NCBI RefSeq assembly: GCF_008632075.1
Contig: NZ_VWVM01000013.1
Coordinates: forward strand, 62,001 to 126,000
Origin: Candidatus Pantoea gossypiicola
GTDB taxonomy: Bacteria; Pseudomonadota; Gammaproteobacteria; Enterobacterales; Enterobacteriaceae
Reading direction: 5' to 3'
Length of the DNA: 64,000 bases
This document shows, in pieces, positions 17,052-25,436 of the stretch (within the stretch, counting starts at the first letter, position 1; each line of letters opens with the position of its first letter). The notes under the pieces are model-generated. The model had not been told where the DNA came from and did not search any database. It saw only the letters and a list, made by a program, of their open reading frames with translations. The translations under genes were made by a program, and so were the position numbers.

Positions 17052-18167
17052 TTATGGCGTGATCACAATATTCGTGAAGCCGCCGCTCCGGTCTTCGGTG
17101 CCGTCGACAGCATCGTTAATCCGCTCCAGGGGGTAAGCCTTATTTTCATAAAAGGACAAGTCAAGCGCTCCCGCGCCGACCAGATCTGCCATTTCCTGCC
17201 CCTGTTCAGTTGAAAACCAGCAGGAACCTATGTGACTGATGTTGTTAGACATCATCCAGAATACATCCAGCGGAACCTCTTCACTTACCATGCCTACGTT
17301 GACCAGACACCCTCCTCTGTTAAGGGTTTTTATGGCCTCTTTCATCGGCTCTGGCGGCGCTCCGGGATTGAGTGCATCAATAGCAATATCAACACCGCGC
17401 CCCTCAGTGACTCTCTGACTCCATTCATCAGCAGACTCCTCTCCGGATTTCAGAATCTCGATGCGTCCAGGCTCAGCCAGCTGCTTTACACGCTCAAAGA
17501 GTGATTCATTACGTGCAGTACCGAGTATCTGTCTGACTCCGAGCGCCAGCGCCAGCGCCACCGCACCAAGCCCCAGCGTGCCGGTAATACCGTTGATTAA
17601 CACCGTTTTCCCCGGCCCGGCCTTGCCGCGCTTCAGTGCACGATATGCGGTGCCGAGATAGCCCAGGCGGGCTGCAGTGCTGAAGTCGAGGTTATCAGGC
17701 AGGCGCACAAGGCTGTCCTGCGGTGCAGGCATGTACTCAGCATATCCTCCATACCTGTAATCCTTAAAAAGTGCGGCGCTTTCAGGCTTAATCCCGAAAT
17801 AGCCATTCAGGATCATCCTTTCGCAGTCGAGATGGTGACCATTTCGGCACGCACTGCACGACCCACAGGCGCGCAGTGGATTGACGTAGACCCTGTCGCC
17901 CGGCTGAAAGTCGGTTACGCGATCACCAGTGCTGACCACTTCACCTGACACGTCCAGTCCAAAGATAGCGGGCATTTCAGGCAACGGTAAGTCCGGTGCC
18001 AGCTCGTCCCATTTTTCCAGTACATTCTGGAGATTAGGTACCATGCCGCACGCCTTAACCCGAACCAGAACTTCAGTAGGGCGAACAGATGGCCGGTCAA
18101 TTTCATCTATAACCAGAGGTTTTCCCTTTCCGTGCATTCTGGCTGCACGCATGATGTCTGAACTCAT
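17052..18167 (-). CDS. Zinc-type alcohol dehydrogenase (MDR family)
   Basis: 371 residues. The structural zinc lobe CGSCSACRNGHHLDC and the nucleotide-binding GITGTLGLGAVALALALG mark a medium-chain dehydrogenase; GDRVYVNPLRACG is typical. The start at 18167 has AGAGGAAAG upstream. The usual catalytic zinc Cys is KACGM near residue 35, but the His-Glu pair that normally follows (GHE) is replaced by FGLDVSG, so metal coordination may differ. It is divergent from a Rob-like regulator. Confidence 0.85.
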   Translation of the reverse strand: MSSDIMRAARMHGKGKPLVIDEIDRPSVRPTEVLVRVKACGMVPNLQNVLEKWDELAPDLPLPEMPAIFGLDVSGEVVSTGDRVTDFQPGDRVYVNPLRACGSCSACRNGHHLDCERMILNGYFGIKPESAALFKDYRYGGYAEYMPAPQDSLVRLPDNLDFSTAARLGYLGTAYRALKRGKAGPGKTVLINGITGTLGLGAVALALALGVRQILGTARNESLFERVKQLAEPGRIEILKSGEESADEWSQRVTEGRGVDIAIDALNPGAPPEPMKEAIKTLNRGGCLVNVGMVSEEVPLDVFWMMSNNISHIGSCWFSTEQGQEMADLVGAGALDLSFYENKAYPLERINDAVDGTEDRSGGFTNIVITP

Positions 18168-18274
18168 ATACTTTCCTCTGCGTGAAAAAAAAAGAAAAAA
18201 CTGAATAAGGGATCGTAGCCTAAAAATTAACTTAAAAAAATTCCGCCTAATACTTGACGGAATAGGTGACACCT

Positions 18275-18335
18275 GCGCAAATTAAATAAATGATAATAAA
18301 CATAAAGTTAAAATATCAGCTCATTTATTATGCGC
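18275..18335. promoter_or_regulatory. Long inverted repeat between the ADH and Rob-like genes
   Basis: AATAAATGA at 18285-18293 pairs exactly with TCATTTATT at 18321-18329, and outside it GCGCA / TGCGC also pair. The 320-bp gap is very AT-rich and must hold both promoters; this repeat is a candidate operator. Confidence 0.3.
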
Positions 18336-18494
18336 GACTTCTGAAATAATTTGTTTCACTTGAAAATAATTTTATCTATGACAGGATAAAATGATTATTG
18401 CGCACAGTAAGACCCGGGATTCAATTTATTTTTTTTAGATAGAACAAATGTAAGGGAAGCTATATTATGCGGCGGCACACACCTGGAGTTAATG

Positions 18495-19328
18495 ATGAAT
18501 AGCTTTACGCGTGACTTAGTCATCTGGATTGAAAACAACCTTGAAAGAAAAGTATTACTGGAGGATGTTTCCGTAAAGGCCGGATACAGCAAATGGTTTC
18601 TGCAGCGGTTGTTCAGGGCTGAAACCGGCCTTGCGCTGGCCTCATACATTCGCTACCGAAAACTTTCCCGGGCGGCAATTTTACTGAAAATGACCAGTCT
18701 GCCCGTGACGGAAATAACTTACAGGCTGGGATTCAGTACGCAACAGGCATTTACCCGTACTTTCAAACAACATTTCGGTCAGGCCCCTGGTCGTTACAGA
18801 GAAGCGGCTCTGTGGAGTTTTGAAGGGCTCCTGCCTGAATTAACCGGCGAAAAGCCTGATTTGCCGCACCCGCAGCTCGTCATGACCCGTCTGAAGTCAT
18901 TGCAGGGGATCAATCTGGGTTATACCTGCACCGGCTCTGAGCTGGAGAACATAGACTTCCATACTGAACAGCGCCGAAATTTACTGCATAAAGCCAGAGA
19001 AAAAATGGAAGGACATTTTCCGGCTTATGTCGCTGAAACTTATGGACCCGCGCCTGGTAATTCAGAAAGGATTAAATTTAGCCTGACCTTTGATTCAGGT
19101 CTTCAACAGAGCGATCCCACTCAGGAAGGCTCTGCTGCATTTCTGCGTTTTCCGTTCCACGGCACGCCTGACCAACTGACAGCAATGAAGGTAAATATTT
19201 ACAGGCACATTATGCCATTCAGGCGTGAATCTCGCAGAGCGGGGCATGATTTTTTCATACGCGAAAACAAGGCAGTACCAGCTGATTGTGCTCCTGTCCT
19301 GGAGGGCTTCTATTACATACCTGTATAA
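18495..19328 (+). CDS. Rob/MarA-like AraC-family regulator with GyrI-like domain
   Basis: 277 residues with the DNA-binding domain at the N-terminus: VLLEDVSVKAGYSKWFLQRLF and PVTEITYRLGFSTQQAFTRTF are the two helix-turn-helices, followed by FGQAPGRYR. The C-terminal 150 residues are a GyrI/Rob-type effector domain, ending APVLEGFYYIPV. The domain order is that of E. coli Rob. The ATG at 18495 is preferred because GGAG lies six bases before it. Divergent from the alcohol dehydrogenase, which is its likely target. Confidence 0.88.
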   Translation: MNSFTRDLVIWIENNLERKVLLEDVSVKAGYSKWFLQRLFRAETGLALASYIRYRKLSRAAILLKMTSLPVTEITYRLGFSTQQAFTRTFKQHFGQAPGRYREAALWSFEGLLPELTGEKPDLPHPQLVMTRLKSLQGINLGYTCTGSELENIDFHTEQRRNLLHKAREKMEGHFPAYVAETYGPAPGNSERIKFSLTFDSGLQQSDPTQEGSAAFLRFPFHGTPDQLTAMKVNIYRHIMPFRRESRRAGHDFFIRENKAVPADCAPVLEGFYYIPV

Positions 19329-19376
19329 GTCATCTCCAACGACCAGATTCTTTAACATTCTATACTTTTCAACATT

Positions 19377-19445
19377 TTGTCCGCTTTTCGCTCATAGCGG
19401 ACATTACGCTGGATAGCGTCCGCTTTTTGCCAGAAACAGAAGTTA
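19377..19445. repeat. Interspersed repeat, copy e (best copy, two-part)
   Basis: Left part: TGTCCGCT, ten bases, AGCGGACA, perfect 8-bp inverted arms. Thirteen bases on: GTCCGCTTTTTGCCAGAAAC, the right part. This copy defines the family of which partial copies occur at 11361, 12054, 14088, 14741, 20853, 21949 and 25396. Confidence 0.65.
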
Positions 19446-19576
19446 TGCTTGCCTGCTTAAAAAGGCGCAACTTGAGTTTCGTCCTGAGAACCGTAGTTTG
19501 TTAAGAAAAATGATTCTCATTAACATGTAACGTGATGTGATGTTTAATAGCGCTTTTCTTTTTCAAAGGATGTGAA

Positions 19577-20766
19577 ATGAGTGTTCGATTTTCAACATTG
19601 CGGCGTATTCCCGGTGGAGTCTGGATTATTGGTTTTGTCAGTCTTTTGATGGATGTTTCATCTGAAATGATCCACAGCCTACTTCCGCTTTTCATGGCAA
19701 CTGCTTTAGGCACTCCGGTAGTCATCATTGGCCTTATTGAAGGACTGGCTGAAGCAACAGCTTTGTGTGTCAAAGTTTTTTCGGGCGTTATCAGCGATTA
19801 CATTGGCAAACTTAAAGGGTTGCAATTCTTGGATATGGTCTGGGTGCGCTCAGCAAGCCGCTGTTTGCACTGGCCTCCACATCTGGAATGATATTCAGTG
19901 CGCGCATGATTGATCGTGTAGGATAAAGAATAAGGGGTGCACCCCGGGACGCTCTTGTTGCCGACGTTACACCACCCGAAATCAGAGGGGCGGTTTATGG
20001 CCTGCGCCAGACGCTGGACACTATGGGAGGATTTCTCGGACCGCTGCTAGCAGTGGGGCTAATGCTATTATGGAGTAATGATTTTCGCGCTGTTTACTGG
20101 GTGGCGGTCGTGCCGGCAATTCTGGCCGTTGCCCTGTTATTCTTTGGATTACATGAACCTCGCACACATGTAGTAAAAGCAACAACAAACCCAGTAAAAA
20201 AAGAAAATCTGAAAAGGCTGGGCGTACATTGTTGGTGGGTAATAGGGCTGGGCGGGGTCTTTACCCTCGCCAGGTTTAGTGAGGCCTTCCTGGTTCTGAG
20301 AGCACAGGAGGTCAATATCCCTCTTGCTCTCATTCCTCTCGTAATGGTCGCCATGAATATTGTCTTTTCTTTTACAGCTTACCCGTTTGGACGCTTATCC
20401 GACAGGAGCAGTCACAGGCGATTGCTGCAAATGGGCCTCGTTGTGCTCATTATGGCAGATTTAGTGCTTGCTCTGAGTGATACCTGGGTAGGGATCATAA
20501 TTGGCGTAGCATTATGGGGTGTACATATGGGAATGACTCAGGGCCTGCTTAACACCATGATCGCTCGTACTGCACCAGCAGACCTTCGCGGAACAGCGTT
20601 TGGATTTTTCAGTTTGTTAAGTGGCATGGGATTGCTTATAGCAAGTCTGGGGGCAGGACTTTTATGGGATATATGGGGTTCTGCCTCTACATTTTTTGCA
20701 GGCGCGGTGATCTGTGTCATTACGTTACTTCTGAATCAGTTTGTACCTGAAAAGCAGAGTAATTAA
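19577..20766 (+). pseudogene. MFS transporter, broken by frameshift and stop
   Basis: The start (AAGGATG upstream) encodes GGVWIIGFVSLLMDVSSEMI, a well-formed first helix, up to about 19830. There the frame shifts: the continuation GYGLGALSKPLFALA is in another frame. At about 19922 the expected V-G-K-G-I-R-G-A-P is written with a one-base insertion and a nearby deletion, producing TAA. From 20023 the remainder (GGFLGPLLAVGLMLLW to VPEKQSN) is intact. Twelve-helix drug/metabolite-type efflux protein when whole, non-functional here. Confidence 0.85.
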
Positions 20767-20852
20767 TCTGTTTCTGCGACGTTCTGAACATACCGGTTAA
20801 ACCTAATTACCCTGCTAAAAATGACTCTGTGTTACTGAAGAGGGTTTACTCT

Positions 20853-20881
20853 CTGTCCGTTTCTCGCTCTTTGCAGACACT
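20853..20881. repeat. Interspersed repeat, copy f
   Basis: CTGTCCGTTTCTCGCTCTTT then GCAGACAC, the left-half form with arms TGTCCG / GCAGACA (one mismatch). Confidence 0.45.
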
Positions 20882-20976
20882 ATGTCCATCAGAAATTGCC
20901 TGTATCAGGAGTTAAGATACAGGCGCACTGTTATGATCATTAAAACATCCGCCATAATTATTCGAGGATAAGCAGA

Positions 20977-21342
20977 ATGCTTCTGGAAAAGCTCAGATTG
21001 CTTGAGTGCAGCCTTCATAGTGACAGACGAAGCGATCGGGCGTGGCTTGAGTTGATTCTTCATCCTGAGTTCCGGGAAATCAGCCGGTCAGGAGTGACTG
21101 TCAGCCGATCAGAGACCATTACGGCGCTGCTAAGTGAGAAGGCCGCACCCTTTATTCTCAGCAGTGATTTCCGGCTCACGGAGATGGGCTGCGGTTGTGC
21201 CCTGCTTCACTATCGGACGTTTTACGCTGATGGCAGTCATGCTGCATTACGTTCCTCTTACTGGATTTGTTCAGATGAAGGCCAGTGGATGCTGTTTTTT
21301 CACCAGGGAACGCCAGCGGCAGGCACAAAGGTTCAGGGATGA
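20977..21342 (+). CDS. DUF4440/SnoaL-like (NTF2 fold) protein
   Basis: 121 residues with the NTF2-like pattern: an N-terminal helix with LLECSLHSDRRSDRAWLELI, then HPEFREISRSGVTVSRSETI and a C-terminal beta sheet ending GQWMLFFHQGTPA. Cytoplasmic; the fold serves as enzyme or ligand-binding domain and no catalytic residues can be assigned. GAGGATAAG precedes the ATG. The GrpB-like gene follows 31 bases after it with its own ribosome site, so the two are probably co-transcribed. Confidence 0.78.
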   Translation: MLLEKLRLLECSLHSDRRSDRAWLELILHPEFREISRSGVTVSRSETITALLSEKAAPFILSSDFRLTEMGCGCALLHYRTFYADGSHAALRSSYWICSDEGQWMLFFHQGTPAAGTKVQG

Positions 21343-21373
21343 GTTGTATACTCAGGGCTGAGGAGGTGTTTTG

Positions 21374-21886
21374 ATGCGGACGGTTATAGTTGTGCCATAC
21401 GATGATAAATGGCCTGAGATGTTTGAAACGGAAAGTTTACTGATAAAGTCACTGCTCGGTGGAGTGGCTAAAAATATCCATCACATTGGCAGCACATCCG
21501 TCCCTGGTCTCTCAGCAAAGCCCATTATCGACATCTTGCTGGAAGTCTCCGACATCAATGAACTGGATAGATACAATCGTGCAATGGCCCACGCCGGTTA
21601 TGTTGCCCGCGGTGAGAACAGGATGTCAGGACGCAGATATTTCATCAAGGGTGGCGATCAGCGTAGTCATCAGGTGCATGCCTTTGCTAGTGGCGATATG
21701 CAGGTACTAAGACATCTTGTCTTCCGCGATTATTTACGAAAAAACACAACCATCGCAGGGTTATATGCTGAGCTGAAGCATTCAGCAGCACGACTCAGCA
21801 GGAACGATGCTCATCGCTACAGCGCGCTCAAAGCGAACTTTATAGCGCATCATTTACGTCTGGCCCATGCTGAGTCAGAACAATAA
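21374..21886 (+). CDS. GrpB family (UPF0157) protein
   Basis: 170 residues. IHHIGSTSVPGLSAKPIIDI is the hallmark of the GrpB family, a nucleotidyltransferase-like fold sometimes fused to CoaE (dephospho-CoA kinase). VHAFASGD and LVFRDYLR are also typical. The ATG at 21374 has AGGAGG seven bases upstream. Function in the cell is not established; stand-alone forms are common in accessory regions. Confidence 0.88.
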   Translation: MRTVIVVPYDDKWPEMFETESLLIKSLLGGVAKNIHHIGSTSVPGLSAKPIIDILLEVSDINELDRYNRAMAHAGYVARGENRMSGRRYFIKGGDQRSHQVHAFASGDMQVLRHLVFRDYLRKNTTIAGLYAELKHSAARLSRNDAHRYSALKANFIAHHLRLAHAESEQ

Positions 21887-21948
21887 GGAATGAGTTCATT
21901 GCGGGATGTCCTGTCCTCTTTTAGCCTTCAGCAGACCTCGCCCAGCTA

Positions 21949-21975
21949 ATATGTTCGCTTTACGCCAGAATCGCA
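21949..21975. repeat. Interspersed repeat, copy g (degenerate)
   Basis: ATATGTTCGCTTTACGCCAG followed by AATCGCAG, a right-half copy with substitutions in both arms. Confidence 0.4.
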
Positions 21976-22077
21976 GTACGCCAGCCGCGCAGTGAATTGA
22001 GATTTTTCGCCGGGAATGCTTGAATTCACAGTTGATTTAGTCACCGCTAAAATCGTGAAATTTTATCAATGGGGTGA

Positions 22078-22503
22078 CTACTGTTCATCTGTGTCGTTAT
22101 CTGCTTCAGGAGAATAACCCCGATAAACGCATGCCAGCTTATGTCCGTCAGGATCGCGCAGATAGGCAACATAAAAGTCGGGGCCATATGTGGTTCGTGT
22201 GCCTGGATCTCCTTCATTCTCTCCACCCGCAAGAAGGCCAGCTGCATGAAAGCGTCTGACAAGCTCGGCGTTATCTGCACTGAATGCGAACATCGTTCCG
22301 TTTCCAGCCGTCGCGGTATATCCGTCAAAGGGAGGGCAAATACAAAAGCTGAACCCCTCATCCGGATTATCATCATCTCCCCACATTGCCCAGCCCTCTG
22401 TCCAGGCTGGCTGTCGCGAATAGCCGAGGACGTTAAAAATAGCGTCATAAAAGTCCACGGATCGCTGAAGGTCATTTGTACCAGTCGTGATATACGTCAG
22501 CAT
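22078..22503 (-). CDS. VOC family (glyoxalase/bleomycin-resistance fold) protein
   Basis: 141 residues. MLTYITTGTNDLQRSVDFYD and YVAYLRDPDGHKLACVYRG are the two beta-alpha-beta-beta-beta halves of a VOC domain, with the metal-type His missing at the first position (TGTND). The ATG at 22503 is used because the longer frame has no ribosome site. Related proteins include lactoylglutathione lyase-like enzymes; the substrate is not known. Confidence 0.85.
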   Translation of the reverse strand: MLTYITTGTNDLQRSVDFYDAIFNVLGYSRQPAWTEGWAMWGDDDNPDEGFSFCICPPFDGYTATAGNGTMFAFSADNAELVRRFHAAGLLAGGENEGDPGTRTTYGPDFYVAYLRDPDGHKLACVYRGYSPEADNDTDEQ

Positions 22504-22891
22504 TTGATTACAACCTCTCGCTGTTTGTCTCAACAGATATTATACCGTTCACAGCAGCAATAAATATTTACCTGATGCACCAGTTTCCGCTTCAAATCAT
22601 CGCACCGGCTATCAAAAGCACCTTATTAAGGGCGGCAGCGGGCATGCCCTCCTTTAATCAATAAGTGACTTTGCTGACGGTAACGTCCTCTGCTGTAGAA
22701 CCACAACTGATGTCCACTTCCTGATCAAATCAAACGTAACCGCTGGCATCATGCTCCAGGCAGAAAAGCCCGCGGTGTAAACACAGCTATTCAGCCACAT
22801 TTTTCCCTTACTCAAACCTGGCAATATCCGCACTGTGGCGTCTTCTTAACATTCTGATACCTCTGTCCTATGGGAAAAATCACAGGAAATT
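22504..22891. other. Intergenic region between VOC and cheZ
   Basis: No open frame with support; a faint resemblance to the interspersed repeat (GATGTCCACTTCCTGATC) occurs near 22704. The right end holds the cheZ promoter. Confidence 0.4.
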
Positions 22892-22918
22892 TAAAAAACC
22901 GCCGGATTCTGCCGATAA
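22892..22918 (+). promoter_or_regulatory. Sigma-28 (FliA) promoter of the orphan cheZ
   Basis: TAAA at 22892-22895, exactly 15 bases, then GCCGATAA at 22911-22918. This is the textbook TAAA-N15-GCCGATAA class-3 flagellar promoter. Transcription would start near 22925, about 33 bases before the cheZ ATG. Confidence 0.75.
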
Positions 22919-22957
22919 CCTCAGATATCGAAACTCTGTCCGCAGGAAACAATATTT

Positions 22958-23578
22958 ATGTCACCATCCGACACTCATAGTAAGCAGCAGGAAATTGGCG
23001 AAATCACGGCGCGTGCTGGCTACATCCTGCGGCAGCTTCGCGACAGTCTGCAACAGCTTGGGCTTGATAAAACCATTGCCGATGTGGCGGGAAGTATCCC
23101 GAACGCCCGTGAAAGGCTGGGTTATGTGGTCACTATGACCCGTGAAGCCGCAGAGGGCGTCATCAATAGCGTGGAGATCACGCAGCCTCTGCAAACCGAA
23201 CTGGGCGAAAAAGCGGAGAAGCTCACTCAACGCTGGGATGCCACTTCCGGGAATCCGTCGGACAAAGAACAGGATCAGGCATTAGCTGCTGATACTGTTG
23301 CTTTGCTTAATGAGGTGCCCCGTATCACAGGTCTGACACAACAGCAGTTGCACGCGATTATGATGTCACAGGGCTTCCAGGATCTCACCGGACAGATAGT
23401 CCAGGCGATGATGGCCGTGCTGAATCAGGCTGAGCAGCAACTGATACAGGTCATCCGTGATAACACCGGCTCACATGGCACGACCGAGCGCGCAGCGCCG
23501 TCTAAACCCGCTTCCTCATCAGAAACCCCTGCCAGTCAGGATGATGTAGACGACCTGCTGGCCAGTCTGGGAATGTAA
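22958..23578 (+). CDS. cheZ: CheZ, CheY-P phosphatase (orphan copy)
   Basis: 206 residues against 214 in E. coli. The long four-helix hairpin ends with MMSQGFQDLTGQIV; Asp142 and Gln146 correspond to the catalytic E. coli pair Asp143/Gln147. The C-terminal peptide DDVDDLLASLGM is the CheY-binding tail. It should dephosphorylate CheY-P in the cytoplasm. No cheY or other chemotaxis gene adjoins it, so it would act on products of a system encoded elsewhere; together with the MCP at 9320 it makes two chemotaxis genes in an accessory region. Its sigma-28 promoter ties it to flagellar gene control. Confidence 0.93.
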   Translation: MSPSDTHSKQQEIGEITARAGYILRQLRDSLQQLGLDKTIADVAGSIPNARERLGYVVTMTREAAEGVINSVEITQPLQTELGEKAEKLTQRWDATSGNPSDKEQDQALAADTVALLNEVPRITGLTQQQLHAIMMSQGFQDLTGQIVQAMMAVLNQAEQQLIQVIRDNTGSHGTTERAAPSKPASSSETPASQDDVDDLLASLGM

Positions 23579-23725
23579 GCAGATATAAAAAAGTAAGGCT
23601 GAGAATGGATGATTGAGAAGAGGAAGGTCGGCGGCAAGTCAATCTTACGGAAAGCCATAACCCTCTTCATACTCAACACCCGCTTTCTGTCATAAAACCG
23701 GCAACAGTTTACATCCGGAATGACA

Positions 23726-24451
23726 TTATGCCTGAGCGGCTTTATAACGTTTTTCCAGCTTGTTCAGAAATTCAAAGAGTACCTGATTCATTTCGCTGTA
23801 ATCATGCGCCCGAAGTTTTTCCGGCGTGTCAACGAAGCGGTATTCTGCAGCACGGCTCAGATCTTTGTCAGAATGCGCGATCAGCAGCTCAACAACATCC
23901 GGCGTCATTTCCATATGGCACTGGAACCCAAACACACGGTCTGAATATGAAACGATCTGGCGCGGACAGCCTTCGCTGAAAGCAATAATTTTTGCTTCCG
24001 GAGTAAGACCCGGCATGTCGTTATGCCAGTGGCCGACGTCGAGCGACTTCGCAAAGTGAGAGAACAACGCATCCCTTCTACCCTCTTCAGTCAGGGTAAT
24101 CGGGAATTTGCCAATCTCTTTTTCCGGGCTATGGGCGAACGGCGCACCGAGCGCTTCACCGATCAACTGTGATCCCAGACAGATACCGATCACAGCCTTA
24201 CCGGCTTTAACAGCGGAGGCAATCAGCGCCTGCTCACCTTTTGAATCGAAGTGCGGGCACGCTTCAGATGTTGTGGCTGGATCTTGTGGACCGCCCATAA
24301 CGATTAGTAAATCGATGCCCTGGGCGTCGGCTGGCAACGCATCACCTGCGTATAAGTGTGAGTAAGTCACATCATGACCCCGTTTTCTCGCCCATGTTTC
24401 ATATGCCCCTGGCGCTTCGAAACGTTCATGTACGATAAAGTGTACCCGCAT
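23726..24451 (-). CDS. Class I glutamine amidotransferase (GuaA-type domain)
   Basis: 241 residues. GICLGSQLIGEALGA carries the nucleophile Cys and GFQCHMEMT the His-Glu of the triad, as in GATase1 domains. VMGGPQDPATT is the usual start of the active-site loop. No synthetase domain is fused, so it is one of the stand-alone 'GMP synthase-like' amidotransferases, some of which are gamma-glutamyl hydrolases. AGGAG precedes the ATG. It is divergent from the broken AraC gene. Confidence 0.87.
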   Translation of the reverse strand: MRVHFIVHERFEAPGAYETWARKRGHDVTYSHLYAGDALPADAQGIDLLIVMGGPQDPATTSEACPHFDSKGEQALIASAVKAGKAVIGICLGSQLIGEALGAPFAHSPEKEIGKFPITLTEEGRRDALFSHFAKSLDVGHWHNDMPGLTPEAKIIAFSEGCPRQIVSYSDRVFGFQCHMEMTPDVVELLIAHSDKDLSRAAEYRFVDTPEKLRAHDYSEMNQVLFEFLNKLEKRYKAAQA

Positions 24452-24546
24452 TAAGATAGGCTCCTGTTATACCTGTGATAATCTGGCGATAAACATTCTC
24501 CATCCAGTGAGCTCGTACACCGGATGGTTCCGATTTACGTATCATA

Positions 24547-25340
24547 GTGGCAGGGTCTGAATCTGAAATGCCAGGTAGTATAGATAAAGCGCCAGGACAT
24601 GAAGACGTTCCTGGCTGGTCTGGCACGGCTATAAGCTATCAACGTGGAGAAACCGATCCTCCCCATCATCATCTTGAGGTACAGTTGCTCTATGCCACCA
24701 GGGGAGTCATGCTGGTTGAAACGGAAAACAACCGATGGGTTATCCGCCCTCAGCGTGCATTGTGGCTGCCGCCTCTGCAGATCCATAGTTACAATTTGCT
24801 GTCTCATACCGATCTGCGGGCTGTCTATTTTAGTTGCAGCCTTATCGCAGAATGCACCAATTTTACGAAGAGTGACCAGGTACACGTCATTACGGCGACG
24901 CCACTGGTGAAAGAACTGATAGCAGGTTTGTTCAATGAGAACTACAACAGACCGAGTCAGCGCAAGATGGCCCTGTTGCTTCTGGATTACTCAGCGAAAC
25001 TCAACCATTAACTACAGCACTTCCAATGCCAAATAATGAGCGCTTATTCTCTGCTGTAAGGGAACTAGTGGTTAACCAACGCTGGGAAGCATCGATGAGT
25101 GACCTCGCTTTTATAGCGGCGATGTCAGAACGTACCTTTTCGCGATTGTTTATTAAAGATACGGGCTTTAGTTTCAGAACCTGGAAGCAAAGAGCCAGGA
25201 TTTATGCTTCGCTGGATCAACTCGCGAATGGTATTCCAGTCAAACAGGTCGCTTACGAGCCTGGCTTTTCATGTCCTGCGTCCTATACCGCTGCTTTCCG
25301 TTCAATTCTGAGTTCAACACCGCGCGATTTTTTGCCTTGA
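24547..25340 (+). pseudogene. AraC-family regulator, split by frameshift
   Basis: The first frame (24547-25011, possible GTG start) encodes a cupin sensor, with HHHLEVQLLYATRGVM and ALWLPPLQIHSY. The second (from about 24990) reads LSETQPLTTALPMPNNERL and the DNA-binding domain, WEASMSDLAFIAAMSERTFS and PRDFLP. A one-base change near 24985 separates them, so no complete protein is made. It resembles regulators of LysE/MFS-type exporters; divergent from the amidotransferase gene. Confidence 0.75.
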
Positions 25341-25395
25341 CCGATGAATTTCCCGCAGAACGGTTCAATAAGTATGTTGCGTCTATCAGTTCAAC

Positions 25396-25414
25396 TCACA
25401 GGCAAAAGCGGACG
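25396..25414. repeat. Interspersed repeat, copy h
   Basis: CACAGGCAAAAGCGGACG, the end of a right-half copy, directly in front of the phytase-like gene's 3' end. It is the last recognisable copy going right. Confidence 0.4.
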
Positions 25415-25436
25415 TTGACTTTTATCTCCTTGAATC

